A stretch of DNA of 64,000 nucleotides, from assembly GCF_004322755.1 (NCBI RefSeq), contig NZ_CP036401.1, positions 3,844,001 through 3,908,000 of the forward strand, read 5' to 3'. The DNA comes from Pseudoduganella albidiflava. Its GTDB lineage: Bacteria; Pseudomonadota; Gammaproteobacteria; Burkholderiales; Burkholderiaceae_D. Below the pieces are notes generated by a model. That model ran no database searches, was not told the origin of the DNA, and saw nothing but the letters and a program-made list of their open reading frames with translations. Made by a program: the position numbers and the translations under genes. Below are positions 8,858-17,683 of the stretch, piece after piece (positions within the stretch are counted from its first letter, which is position 1; the number at the start of each line of letters is the position of its first letter).

Positions 8858-10189
8858 TCAATGCAGCTTGACCATCGGCGTGCTGCGCTTGATCAGGAAG
8901 CGCGCCAGCGCCAGCACGCCGGTGCGCAGCGTGCCCATGATCGCCTGGTGGTGCATCAGGTGCAGGCTGGCATACATCATCCGCGCGAAAAAGCCCTCGA
9001 CGAACCAGTTCCTGCCCTGCAGCGAACCCATCAGGCTGCCGACCGAGGTCTGCTGGCCGAACGACACCAGCGAGCCGTAATCGCGGTACGCGTAGGGCTT
9101 GCCCAGCGGCGGCTGGCCGCGCTCGCGCCGCAGCAGCGCATCGAGCAGGTAATCGGCCTGCTGGTGCGCGGCCTGGGCGCGCGGCGGCACGGGCTTGCCA
9201 TCGGCACCGATGCACAGCGCGCAATCGCCCAGAGCGTAGATGTCGGGAAAACCCTTCACCACCAGTTCGCCGGTCACATCGAGCTGGCCGCCCTTCACGG
9301 TCGGCAAGCCCAGGTTCTTCAGCAGGTCCGGCGCCTTGATGCCCGCCGCCCAGACCACGATGTCGGACGGGTAGACGTCGCCCTTCTGCACGGTGACCTG
9401 GTCCGCGTCGATCAGCGTCACGCGCGTATCGGTCAGCACGCGCACGCCCCGCTCGGCCAGCAAGCCCGCGGCGGCGGCGGACACGCGCTCCGGCAGCGGC
9501 GCGAGGATGCGCGGCGCGCCTTCGATGATGGTGATGCGCACGTCGCGCAGCGGCTTCAGGTCGCCGAAGCCGTACGCGGCATACACGCCGCTGGCCTCGC
9601 GCAGTTCGGCCGCCAGCTCCACGCCGGTGGCGCCGCCGCCGATGATGACGATGTCGACGCCCTGCCCGGCCTTTTCCGTGGCCGCCTTGGCCAGCAGTTT
9701 CAGCAGCGTGAGGCGGAAGCGTTCCGCATCCTCGGTGCCGTTCAATGAAATGGTATGTTCGGCGGCGCCCGGCACGCCGAAGTAGTTCGACGTGCTGCCC
9801 ACCGCGAGCACCAGCGAGGCATACCCGATGGTGCGTGCCGGCAGCACGGTTTCCCCGGCCGGCGTCTCGATCGGCGACACCGTGATGGTGCGCGCCTGGG
9901 CATCGAGTGCTTCCAGCGCGCCGTACACGTAGGTAAAGCCGTTGTCATGCGCCAGCATCTGGTACGACAGGCCTTCGGCGTGGATGTCCAGCGTGCCGGC
10001 CGCCACCTCGTGCAGCGACGGTTTCCAGATGTGGTACAGCCGGCTGTCCACCAGCGTCACCTTGCCCGGCCCCAGCTTGCGGCCCAGCTTGCAGGCCAGT
10101 TCCAGGCCGCCCGCTCCGCCTCCCACGATCACGTATTTGCTCTGCAAACGGCTCTCCTCGCAATGTAAATGGAAGACATCGCTTGCCAT
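8858..10189 (-). CDS. Type II NADH dehydrogenase (NDH-2 family)
   Basis: Predicted single-subunit, non-proton-pumping NADH:quinone oxidoreductase on the inner face of the membrane. Two Rossmann motifs are clear: FAD binding at VIVGGGAGGLELACKLG and NADH binding at VIIGGGATGVELAAEL. VVWAAGIKAPDL and IYALGDCAL fit the family, as does the C-terminal RDYGSLVSFGQQTSVGSLMG and an amphipathic tail for membrane attachment. The start is ambiguous. The ATG at 10189 has no ribosome site and adds residues before the FAD motif, while a TTG at 10147 has GAGGAG six bases upstream and would give 429 residues. I give the longer form but think the TTG likely. Confidence 0.88.
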   Translation of the reverse strand: MASDVFHLHCEESRLQSKYVIVGGGAGGLELACKLGRKLGPGKVTLVDSRLYHIWKPSLHEVAAGTLDIHAEGLSYQMLAHDNGFTYVYGALEALDAQARTITVSPIETPAGETVLPARTIGYASLVLAVGSTSNYFGVPGAAEHTISLNGTEDAERFRLTLLKLLAKAATEKAGQGVDIVIIGGGATGVELAAELREASGVYAAYGFGDLKPLRDVRITIIEGAPRILAPLPERVSAAAAGLLAERGVRVLTDTRVTLIDADQVTVQKGDVYPSDIVVWAAGIKAPDLLKNLGLPTVKGGQLDVTGELVVKGFPDIYALGDCALCIGADGKPVPPRAQAAHQQADYLLDALLRRERGQPPLGKPYAYRDYGSLVSFGQQTSVGSLMGSLQGRNWFVEGFFARMMYASLHLMHHQAIMGTLRTGVLALARFLIKRSTPMVKLH

Positions 10190-10278
10190 TGTATGCGGGA
10201 TGCCGAGCGCGCGTAGGTGCGCAGGCGAACTTAACCGTTGGAGAGCGCGGGCTGCCCGCCACAAGACGAGGGATGGCG

Positions 10279-11868
10279 TTATCCCAGCGGCGCTGCGGCC
10301 GCCAGCGCGGCCTGCAACTGCCCGATGGCGCCCTGCGCCTGCGCGATCACCTTGTCGGCGATGCGCTTGCGCACGCCGGCGATGCGGGCGGCCGCCTCGG
10401 CTTCCAGCATCAGCGGCGTCAGCAGGGCGCTGGCCGATTCGTAGAAGGCGCCGCCGATGCGGTCCAGCTGCGCCACGAAGCCCTGTTCTGCTTCCTTCAG
10501 GCGGCGCCGCAATTCTTCCTCGAACACGCGGCGCTTGTCGCGGATTTCCTCGCGCTTGCGCTTGTTCGTATCGGTGGCCCACTTGAACGCGGACGCCAGC
10601 AGCACGGCGCCGCCGACGAACGGCACCACCGGCGCCACCACCGGCACCACGACGGCCACGCCGAACAGATAGGCGGCGGTGCTGGTGCCGGCGGCCGCCA
10701 CCGCGCTGCCCATCAGCGTGAGGTTGGCCGCCGTATCGACACTGTTGACGAGGCGCGTGCCGATGCGCAGCCGCGGCATGAGCCGGGCCAGCGCGGCATG
10801 GTGCTGGCGCTTGAACGCATCGGCCTGGGTGATCCGCATGTCGGCCTGGAACAGTTTCAAATCGTGATGCAGCAGGTCCAGCGCTTCCTGCTTGCGGCGC
10901 GCCACGCGGTCGAGCCGGTGTTCCATCTCGCGGGCGAACTGGTCGCGCGCAATGCCGGACCACACCTGTTCATCCTTCCATGGCTCGCTGTCGAGCCGCT
11001 CGGCGATCGCCACTTCGATCGCGTTGCCGGCATCGTGCACGGCGTCGTCGATGTCCTGCCACAGCATGCGGCGTTCGTAGGCGATGCGCGCATCCACCAG
11101 CGCCAGCCGCTGCAGCACCTGCTGGCGCAGCTGGTCCGCGGTGGCCGACAGGGCGCTGGCTTCCGCATCGCCCTGCAGCGGCAGCGCCGCCTTTTCCTGG
11201 TAGGTGGCGATGCCCTGCGCGATCGTGTCGACGGCGCCCTGCACCACGTCGCGCAACTGTTCCTGGGTCATCATGCCGCCGTTGAAGCCGCGCGCATGGT
11301 CGAGCAGCTCGACCTGGCCCGTGCTGCGGCCGAAATCGGCCACCGCGTCGACCAGTCCCCTGCCCCTGACCAGCTTGCGCGCCTGCGTGCCCAGATTGTT
11401 CAGCAGCCGGCGCTCTTCTTCCGGCGGCAAGCCGTAGTAATGGTCCGGCACCAGGCGGATGCCGAGCGCGCGCGCCGCCTTCACGGCCAGCGGGCGGGCA
11501 CGCCTGCCCTGCAGCGCCAGCAGCGGTTTCATCATCGCGAACGCCGCTTCCCGCGCCGACGGTTCCACCGAACCACTGCTGCGCGACAGCGCATTGGCGG
11601 CCCAGTCGACCGTCACGCCCGACTCGATCGCGTTCAGCACCAGTGCGGTGAACACGGCCGATGCCTTGCCTTCGGCGGACAGGTCGGTCACCGCGGCGAA
11701 CTGCGCCAGCGTCATCGCGCCGTCCTCGCCCACCGCCAGCGCGCCGAGCAGGCGCGCCAGCGCCGAGGCAAAGCTCTGGTCGGTGCACAAGTGCTCGTCG
11801 AGGGTGCGCAATTTCAGCGTGTATTCCGGCGCGGCGGGCGTGACTTGCGACGTTGCGGTGTGGTTCAC
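10279..11868 (-). CDS. Large alpha-helical membrane protein of unknown function
   Basis: A 529-residue protein I do not recognise. The N-terminal third (TLAQFAAVTDLSAEGKASAV and following) looks like a helical bundle, perhaps TerB-like. Residues about 230-380 are predicted coiled coil, rich in Glu, Arg, Leu and Gln. A paired hydrophobic stretch at about 385-430 (LFGVAVVVPVVAPVVPFVGG) suggests a membrane hairpin, followed by a second charged coiled coil (KRKREEIRDKRRVFEEELRR). This layout recalls the non-GTPase part of bacterial dynamin-like or membrane-remodelling proteins, but no P-loop is present. The start is GTG with AGGGGA upstream. It is divergent from the exported 926-residue protein gene. 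Confidence 0.65.
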   Translation of the reverse strand: MNHTATSQVTPAAPEYTLKLRTLDEHLCTDQSFASALARLLGALAVGEDGAMTLAQFAAVTDLSAEGKASAVFTALVLNAIESGVTVDWAANALSRSSGSVEPSAREAAFAMMKPLLALQGRRARPLAVKAARALGIRLVPDHYYGLPPEEERRLLNNLGTQARKLVRGRGLVDAVADFGRSTGQVELLDHARGFNGGMMTQEQLRDVVQGAVDTIAQGIATYQEKAALPLQGDAEASALSATADQLRQQVLQRLALVDARIAYERRMLWQDIDDAVHDAGNAIEVAIAERLDSEPWKDEQVWSGIARDQFAREMEHRLDRVARRKQEALDLLHHDLKLFQADMRITQADAFKRQHHAALARLMPRLRIGTRLVNSVDTAANLTLMGSAVAAAGTSTAAYLFGVAVVVPVVAPVVPFVGGAVLLASAFKWATDTNKRKREEIRDKRRVFEEELRRRLKEAEQGFVAQLDRIGGAFYESASALLTPLMLEAEAAARIAGVRKRIADKVIAQAQGAIGQLQAALAAAAPLG

Positions 11869-12030
11869 GGCGGTCCCCTGGTGGTCTGCGATGCCTTTTG
11901 AACATTCTAGCGGAAGCCATCCACGCCCGGCACGCTTGCGCTGCGTCCGGCCCGCTGTTGAGTTTCCTTAAAGCACTGATGCTGTACGGCAATATGATGA
12001 ACCTCTCGCCAATCCCTTCCGGAGAACCAC

Positions 12031-14811
12031 ATGCTCGAACTATTCGCCGGCGCCCGCCGTTCGGCTGCCCGCCTGCTGGGCGCCTTCGCCCTGGCCGGCC
12101 TGCTGGGCGCGGCCCAGGCGCACGACCTGGCCCCGCATGTCGCCATCGACGCCAGCGTCCCGGTGCTGAACGCCACCGCCACCGTGTCGGACAGCCTTGT
12201 CACGATCACCAATGCCTCGCCCCATCCGATCGCCGCCCCGTTCACGCTCACGGTCGGCAAGCTGTCCGCCCCCGGTGTCGCCGTCACCCATCCGGCGAGG
12301 GTGCACCGCACGCTGGAAGTCGACATCGACGTGGCACTGCCGCAAGGCATCCTGGCGCCCGGTGCCGCCATTGCCGTGCCCGTCCGTTTCGTCAACCCGC
12401 GCCGCCTGCCCTTCACCTATCAGGTAACGGCCTCGGGCACGCTGCTGACGCCGGAAAACAGTGTGCCCCTGACGGTCACCGCCTGGCGCTTTTCCGGCGA
12501 CACGGCCAATCCGCGCGGCGTCGCTGCCGGTGCGGGCGTGGCCATCGTGGTCGATGGCGTGGTGCGCGCCGTGACGGACGCGGACAGCCAGGCAACCGTG
12601 CTGGTGCCGCTGGGCCAGCAGGCGGTCGCCGCGCGCCAGGCGCCGACCAGCACCGGCATCGCCCATCTCGGCCTGATCGCTGGTAGCGCCAACAGCGCCG
12701 ACGTGATCCTGGCCGAGGAAGGCGAAGTCTACGAAGAGGCAGCCTTCCGCTTCGACGAGACGGTGCAATCGATCATCCCGGCCGGCGCTGCAAAGCTCAC
12801 CGGCCGCTTCATTGCCCAGGACGGCAGCACGGTCCGCCTCACGCAACTGGCAAGCGTCGATGCCGTGCACGTGCCGGGCGGCGGCCGCGCCTTCCGGCTC
12901 ACCGAACACTTCGCGCTCAATCCGGATGGCACGATCCGCTGCACCAACCTGCGCACGCTTGGCTTCGCCATCGGGAGGTCGTCCACGAACCTGGTGGTGA
13001 CCGCCTTCGACGCGGCCGGCAACGCCTACCGGGCGCGGCTTGCCTTGCGCACCGCGCTGGCCGCCAGGACGGGCAAGCTGGTCCCGCCCCCGTCCGATCC
13101 GGGACTCGACCTGGGCGGCATCACCGTCGTCGGCCGCCTGTCCCTGCTCGGCACCTACAGCGCGATCCTCACCACGGTGACGAATGCCGACGGCAGCTTC
13201 ACCTTCCCGGCCGCTTCCTTCGGCCAGTTCGAAGTCTCGGCCGAAGCGCAGCGCAATGGCCGGCACTACCTGGCCGCCGCCGCCGCCCCCGAATCGGAGT
13301 CCCAGCCCGTGACCCTGAAGCTGACCAGCGCGTTCGACCTGGGCCAGGCGCCGGAACATGTGGCCGCGGACCCGGCCGCATCCGCGGTGGCACTCGACGT
13401 CGAAGCCGCCGACGGCGATGGCGCGTCGCAGACCGCGGCGCTGCTGGTCCGGCAGGGAACCGCCAGGGTAACGCTGGGCTACATGCCGATGGTCAGGGAG
13501 TTCGGCGGCCTGGCCGCCAACGGATGGGGCGTGCGCGTGCTGGCCGGCCCCGCGGGCACGCCGCTGTTCGACCTGCACCGCCAGGTCGGCGCGCAGTGGC
13601 ACGAATTCATCAGCACCAATTCCAGCACCACGACCGGCTGGATCGAGCGTCAGCTCGACGTGGCCGACCTGACGCGCGACGGCGACATCGAACTGACGCT
13701 GCAGGCCTATGGCGTGCAAGACAATGCCTGGTACCAGCCCATGCGCATCGCGGCATCGCTGCGCAGCGGCACGGCGCTGACGATCGAGGCGCTGACGCTG
13801 GCCGACGTCTCCGCCTCCGGCCCGGCCGCGAACCGGCAGGTCAGCCTGCCGGCCGCCGGCACGGCCAACCTGTTCCAGCGGCCCATGCGCATCGTCACCG
13901 GCAAGCCGGCCGGTGCGGTGCTCGGCAATGTGAAGGTCCAGCTCGACTGGGGTGACGGCTGGGATCCCGTCACGGTGCTGGACCAGGCGCCGGGCGCCGG
14001 CGTGCCCGTGGATGGTGCCCTGATGCATGGCACCCTGACCCATGGCGCCCTGATCGACAGCGTCCTGACCTACCGTGCCGAACCGGACCAGGACCTGCAC
14101 GCATTCCGTAACCCGCGGCCGACGCAGTACCGGGTCACCGTGGCCGCCACGGCCGAAGATGGCACCGCGCTGACCGCCGAGCGGATCGAAACGGCCAGGT
14201 GGCCCCTGTGGCGCGCCCCCGCGCACCTGCCACGCTACGGCATGCGCGAACCGGGCGGCGACGACTGGGCTGCCGACCGCACGCTGCGCTGGCTGGAGCA
14301 GAACGAGGGCCTGCTGACCCGGGTCGACGACTTCTCCGGCGAACACGGGCTGGACCTGGGCCACGCCGGCCACGCCGACGGCATGGAATTCCACATGTAC
14401 CATTTCCACCAGTTCGCCGGCGCGGATGCCGAAAGCGGCGCGTCGAACTACCGCCAGCTGGTCGCTCGCCTGCGCGAGCTGCGCCTGCAGCGCAGCGCGA
14501 ATGCCGCCGAAGTCGCCCTTGGCAAGGCCGCGGCGGCGGAAGTGAAGGCGTGGATCGTGGCCAGCCGCGCCGGCATCGACCGGCTGTCGCAGGCGGACGT
14601 CGCCGCGGTCGGCTATATCCTGGGTGGGCCGGACTCGGCGGGCATCGCCGGTGCCGACTGGGGCGCCCGGCTGCTGACCACGGGCCGCGTGACGGTCGAC
14701 GGGATGCCGTTCGACCTGGGCACCGGCACCTGGAGCAATCTCAGCTACTTCCCGCAGGTGAACCACCACCACCATGTGAAAGTCACACTGTGGCCGGACA
14801 CGCTTTACTGA
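12031..14811 (+). CDS. Exported multidomain protein with MepA-like metallopeptidase C-terminus
   Basis: A 926-residue secreted protein with a clear signal peptide ending GAAQA. Residues about 30-740 are beta-rich, with Ig-like or carboxypeptidase-regulatory-like segments. The C-terminus carries GHAGHADGMEFH (His778, His781, His788) and, near the end, NHHHHVKVTLW (912-915). This resembles the GHxSHxxGxDxD and HxHV zinc-ligand motifs of penicillin-insensitive murein endopeptidases (M74, LAS fold), but the usual Asp is His788. A peptidoglycan amidase or endopeptidase role in the periplasm is inferred. GGAG precedes the ATG. It stands alone between divergent and convergent neighbours. Confidence 0.6.
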   Translation: MLELFAGARRSAARLLGAFALAGLLGAAQAHDLAPHVAIDASVPVLNATATVSDSLVTITNASPHPIAAPFTLTVGKLSAPGVAVTHPARVHRTLEVDIDVALPQGILAPGAAIAVPVRFVNPRRLPFTYQVTASGTLLTPENSVPLTVTAWRFSGDTANPRGVAAGAGVAIVVDGVVRAVTDADSQATVLVPLGQQAVAARQAPTSTGIAHLGLIAGSANSADVILAEEGEVYEEAAFRFDETVQSIIPAGAAKLTGRFIAQDGSTVRLTQLASVDAVHVPGGGRAFRLTEHFALNPDGTIRCTNLRTLGFAIGRSSTNLVVTAFDAAGNAYRARLALRTALAARTGKLVPPPSDPGLDLGGITVVGRLSLLGTYSAILTTVTNADGSFTFPAASFGQFEVSAEAQRNGRHYLAAAAAPESESQPVTLKLTSAFDLGQAPEHVAADPAASAVALDVEAADGDGASQTAALLVRQGTARVTLGYMPMVREFGGLAANGWGVRVLAGPAGTPLFDLHRQVGAQWHEFISTNSSTTTGWIERQLDVADLTRDGDIELTLQAYGVQDNAWYQPMRIAASLRSGTALTIEALTLADVSASGPAANRQVSLPAAGTANLFQRPMRIVTGKPAGAVLGNVKVQLDWGDGWDPVTVLDQAPGAGVPVDGALMHGTLTHGALIDSVLTYRAEPDQDLHAFRNPRPTQYRVTVAATAEDGTALTAERIETARWPLWRAPAHLPRYGMREPGGDDWAADRTLRWLEQNEGLLTRVDDFSGEHGLDLGHAGHADGMEFHMYHFHQFAGADAESGASNYRQLVARLRELRLQRSANAAEVALGKAAAAEVKAWIVASRAGIDRLSQADVAAVGYILGGPDSAGIAGADWGARLLTTGRVTVDGMPFDLGTGTWSNLSYFPQVNHHHHVKVTLWPDTLY

Positions 14812-14824
14812 GCGCCGGGGACGC

Positions 14825-15316
14825 TCAGGAAGCTTCCGTGGCCAGCACCAGCGTTTCCTTGATCTCCTCCATCACCACATAGCTTTTCGACTGGGCGGCG
14901 CCCGGCAGGTTCAACAGCATGTCGCCCAGCAGCTTGCGGTACTCGGCCATTTCGTGGATGCGCGCCTTGATCAGGTAATCGAAATCGCCCGAGACCAGGT
15001 GGCATTCCTGCACCTCGGGGATGCGCAGCACCTCGCGGCGGAACTGCTCGAAGTGGCTGGCCGATTTCTGGTTCAGCGTGATTTCCACGAACACCAGCAG
15101 CGTGGCGCCGATGGCGGCCGGATTCAGGCGCGCATGGTAGCCGGTGATCACGCCATCGCGCTCCATGCGCTTGACACGTTCGATCGCCGGCGTGACCGAC
15201 AGGCCCACCTGTTCCGACAGGTCCTTCATCGAGATGCGGCCGTCGTCTTGCAGGATGCGCAGGATCTTGCGGTCGAGCTTGTCCAGGGTACGCACGGACT
15301 GTATTTGGGTACGCAT
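14825..15316 (-). CDS. dadR: Lrp/AsnC-family regulator, probable DadR
   Basis: A 163-residue transcription regulator: an N-terminal HTH (LDRKILRILQDDGRISMKDL, SVTPAIERVKRM) and a C-terminal RAM/AsnC ligand domain (AIGATLLVFVEI, VSGDFDYLIKARI). It is divergent from dadA with 113 bp between the starts, the arrangement seen in pseudomonads where DadR responds to alanine and activates dadA. The symbol rests on that context. The ATG at 15316 has an AGGA site; an upstream extension to 15367 adds only a non-conserved tail. The AT-rich intergenic region likely holds its binding sites. Confidence 0.85.
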   Translation of the reverse strand: MRTQIQSVRTLDKLDRKILRILQDDGRISMKDLSEQVGLSVTPAIERVKRMERDGVITGYHARLNPAAIGATLLVFVEITLNQKSASHFEQFRREVLRIPEVQECHLVSGDFDYLIKARIHEMAEYRKLLGDMLLNLPGAAQSKSYVVMEEIKETLVLATEAS

Positions 15317-15429
15317 GACTTTTTCCTGTTTTTGATGCGATATATAGTAACAACCACTACCGAACAAAACTTACCATAGGCGAAAGACCCACGCAATTTT
15401 CCATACCAATTCTTATATTCGAGGCATCC

Positions 15430-16713
15430 ATGCGCGTAGTCATCCTGGGCAGCGGCGTTATCGGCGTCACAACGGCGTATTACCTGGCCCGCGCCGGCCA
15501 TTCCGTGACCGTGCTGGACCGCCAGCCGGGGCCTGCCCTGGAAACCAGCTTCGCCAACGCGGGCCAGATCTCGCCCGGCTACGCGTCGCCGTGGGCCGCG
15601 CCGGGCATCCCGCTGAAAGCCGTGAAGTGGATGATGCAGCGCCACGCGCCGCTGTGGATCTCGCCCGACGGCACGCTGTTCCAGCTGCAATGGATGTGGC
15701 AGATGCTGCGCAACTGCAACGCCGACAGTTATGCCGTCAACAAGGAACGCATGGTGCGGCTGGCCGAGTACAGCCGCGACTGCTTCAAGGCGCTGCGCGC
15801 CGCCACCGGCATCGCCTACGAAGGCCGCCAGCAGGGCACCACCCAGCTGTTCCGCACGCAGAAGCAGATGGATGACGCGGCCAAGGATATCGCGGTGCTG
15901 GAAGAAACCGGGGTGCCCTACGAACTGCTGGGCGCGCGCGAGCTGCTGTCGGCCGAGCCGGGCATCGCCAGCGAGCGCCTGGTGGGCGGGCTGCGCCTGC
16001 CGAACGACGAGACGGGCGACTGCCAGCTGTTCACTACCCGCCTGACCGCCATGGCGCAGGAACTGGGCGTGCAATTCCGCTACAACGTCGATATCGAAGG
16101 CCTCGACGTGGCCGGCGGCGAAGTACGCGGCGTGCAATGCGCCGGCGAACTGGTCACCGCCGATTCGTTCGTGGTGGCCCTGGGCGCCTACTCGACGCCG
16201 CTGCTGCGCGGCATCGTCGACCTGCCCGTCTATCCGCTGAAGGGCTACTCGATCACGGTACCGATCGTGAACGCGCAGCGGGCACCGGCCTCGACGATCC
16301 TGGACGAGACCTACAAGATCGCCGTGACGCGCTTCGACGACCGGATCCGCGTCGGCGGCATGGCCGAGATCGCGGGCTACGACAAGCGCCTGAACCCGCG
16401 CCGCCGCGCCACGCTGGAGATGGTGGTCAACGACCTGTTCCCCGGCGCCGGCGACACCGCGAAGGCGTCGTTCTGGACCGGCCTGCGCCCGATGACGCCG
16501 GACGGCACGCCGGTGGTCGGCCGCACGCCCCTGGCCAACCTGTTCGTCAACACCGGCCATGGCACGCTGGGCTGGACCATGTCGTGCGGTTCGGCGCAAC
16601 TGCTGGCCGACATCATGTCCGCCCGGCGCCCGGCGATCCGCGCCGACGACCTGTCGGTGGAGCGCTACCAGCGCGCCGGCGGCATGCGCCAGCCGCAGCT
16701 GGCCGGCGCCTGA
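15430..16713 (+). CDS. dadA: D-amino acid dehydrogenase small subunit
   Basis: FAD-dependent membrane-associated dehydrogenase that deaminates D-amino acids, chiefly D-alanine, to keto acids and passes electrons to the respiratory chain. The N-terminal [21 protein letters not shown] is the FAD Rossmann motif. [22 protein letters not shown] and the C-terminal [16 protein letters not shown] and [16 protein letters not shown] are hallmark DadA sequences. Its 427 residues match the family (about 430). It pairs with the divergent Lrp-type gene. No alanine racemase gene (dadX) follows. Confidence 0.95.
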   Translation: MRVVILGSGVIGVTTAYYLARAGHSVTVLDRQPGPALETSFANAGQISPGYASPWAAPGIPLKAVKWMMQRHAPLWISPDGTLFQLQWMWQMLRNCNADSYAVNKERMVRLAEYSRDCFKALRAATGIAYEGRQQGTTQLFRTQKQMDDAAKDIAVLEETGVPYELLGARELLSAEPGIASERLVGGLRLPNDETGDCQLFTTRLTAMAQELGVQFRYNVDIEGLDVAGGEVRGVQCAGELVTADSFVVALGAYSTPLLRGIVDLPVYPLKGYSITVPIVNAQRAPASTILDETYKIAVTRFDDRIRVGGMAEIAGYDKRLNPRRRATLEMVVNDLFPGAGDTAKASFWTGLRPMTPDGTPVVGRTPLANLFVNTGHGTLGWTMSCGSAQLLADIMSARRPAIRADDLSVERYQRAGGMRQPQLAGA

Positions 16714-16792
16714 CACGCCAGCCGGGCGATCGCCGGCACGCCACGCCCCTCCCGCGCGGCGGGATGCCGGCGCGCGACACTCCCGGGCTCGA

Positions 16793-16821
16793 TTGTGCGG
16801 GATGTAGCGCGTGCGTATAAT
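16793..16821 (+). promoter_or_regulatory. Sigma-70-type promoter abutting an ATG (possible leaderless start)
   Basis: TTGTGC (16793-16798), a 17-bp spacer and a perfect TATAAT (16816-16821) precede the HDOD gene. The expected transcription start, 6-8 bases after the -10 box, falls on or next to the ATG at 16828, and no Shine-Dalgarno sequence fits between them. This predicts a leaderless mRNA. Confidence 0.6.
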
Positions 16822-16827
16822 TCCGCC

Positions 16828-17661
16828 ATGAATAAACTGGAAGCCTTCGGGCATATCGCCGCGCTGGCGATCAGGGGAGACCTGGTGTTCCCCACGAGCG
16901 TCAACGCAGCGTTGCGGGTGCAGCTGGCACTCGAAAACCCGGAAACCCCCATCGACGAGGCGATCCGCCTCGTGCTGGCCGAGCCGCAGCTGGCGGCTCG
17001 CACCGTCGCGCTCGCCAATTCGGCCATGTTCAACCGCTCGGGCAGCACCGTCGCCAATGTGCGCGCCGCGATCACGCGCGTGGGCTACCATAATCTGTAT
17101 GCGCTGGCCGCCGCCATGGTGGTGCGCCAGTTCGGCGCCAAGATCGTCGATCCCGCCGTGCGCGCCAAGGCTGAACAGCTGTGGCAGCACTGCGTCTATG
17201 TGGCGTGCCTGGCACGCATCATCGCGCGCGACGTGACCGAGGTGAACGGAGACACCGCGCTGTTCGCCGGCATCGTGCACGAGGTGGGCGGCTTCTACCT
17301 GTTGTCGCGCGCCGACGAATTCCCCGGCCTGCTCGATCCCGACCCGGACAACTGGCAACCCGCCAGCGAGGAGATCATCACGCGCGAGGTGATGAACAAG
17401 CTGGCCATCCCGGAAGAAGTGGCCGCCGCCATCGAAGGCCTGCGCGACGGCTTCCTCGGCGTGCCGCCGGAAAGCCTGCTCGACACGCTGCTGCTGGCGA
17501 ACCACTTCGCCCCGGTCGATTCGCCGCTGGCGCAGCCGCGCGAAGAACTGCCGCAATCCGAGTCCGTGGTCGACCTGTTCATCGACGAGGAAATGGCCGC
17601 CGGCATGCTCGACGAGGCCGAGCGCGACGCCACGGCCATGACGGCGGCGCTGCTCGTCTGA
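16828..17661 (+). CDS. HDOD domain protein
   Basis: A 277-residue protein that is almost entirely one HDOD domain, the non-hydrolytic relative of HD phosphohydrolases that relays signals in motility, biofilm and c-di-GMP circuits. Family features: LVFPTSVNAALRVQLALENP near the start, LAARTVALANSAMFNRSG, ITRVGYHNLYALAAAMVV, and the degenerate HD region (LFAGIVHEVGGFYLL). No receiver, GGDEF or EAL domain is attached. It overlaps a predicted leaderless promoter and is convergent with hmp. Its specific partner is unknown. Confidence 0.85.
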   Translation: MNKLEAFGHIAALAIRGDLVFPTSVNAALRVQLALENPETPIDEAIRLVLAEPQLAARTVALANSAMFNRSGSTVANVRAAITRVGYHNLYALAAAMVVRQFGAKIVDPAVRAKAEQLWQHCVYVACLARIIARDVTEVNGDTALFAGIVHEVGGFYLLSRADEFPGLLDPDPDNWQPASEEIITREVMNKLAIPEEVAAAIEGLRDGFLGVPPESLLDTLLLANHFAPVDSPLAQPREELPQSESVVDLFIDEEMAAGMLDEAERDATAMTAALLV

Positions 17662-17683
17662 CCGCGCCGGCGCCCGCGGGCGC

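Noticed and set aside
10190..10963. A 258-residue N-terminal extension of the NADH dehydrogenase frame, giving 701 residues
   Set aside because: It lies antiparallel in frame to the neighbouring coiled-coil gene, is Arg/Gly-rich without motifs, and NDH-2 enzymes are about 430 residues. A plausible start with GAGGAG exists at 10147.
12040..14775. A 911-codon open frame on the minus strand opposite the exported protein gene
   Set aside because: It mirrors the true gene, has no signal or domain motifs and is rich in Arg/Gly/Ala as expected from GC-rich codon shadows. Similar long antisense frames at 2224-3783, 19976-22225 and 56154-59834 were rejected for the same reason.
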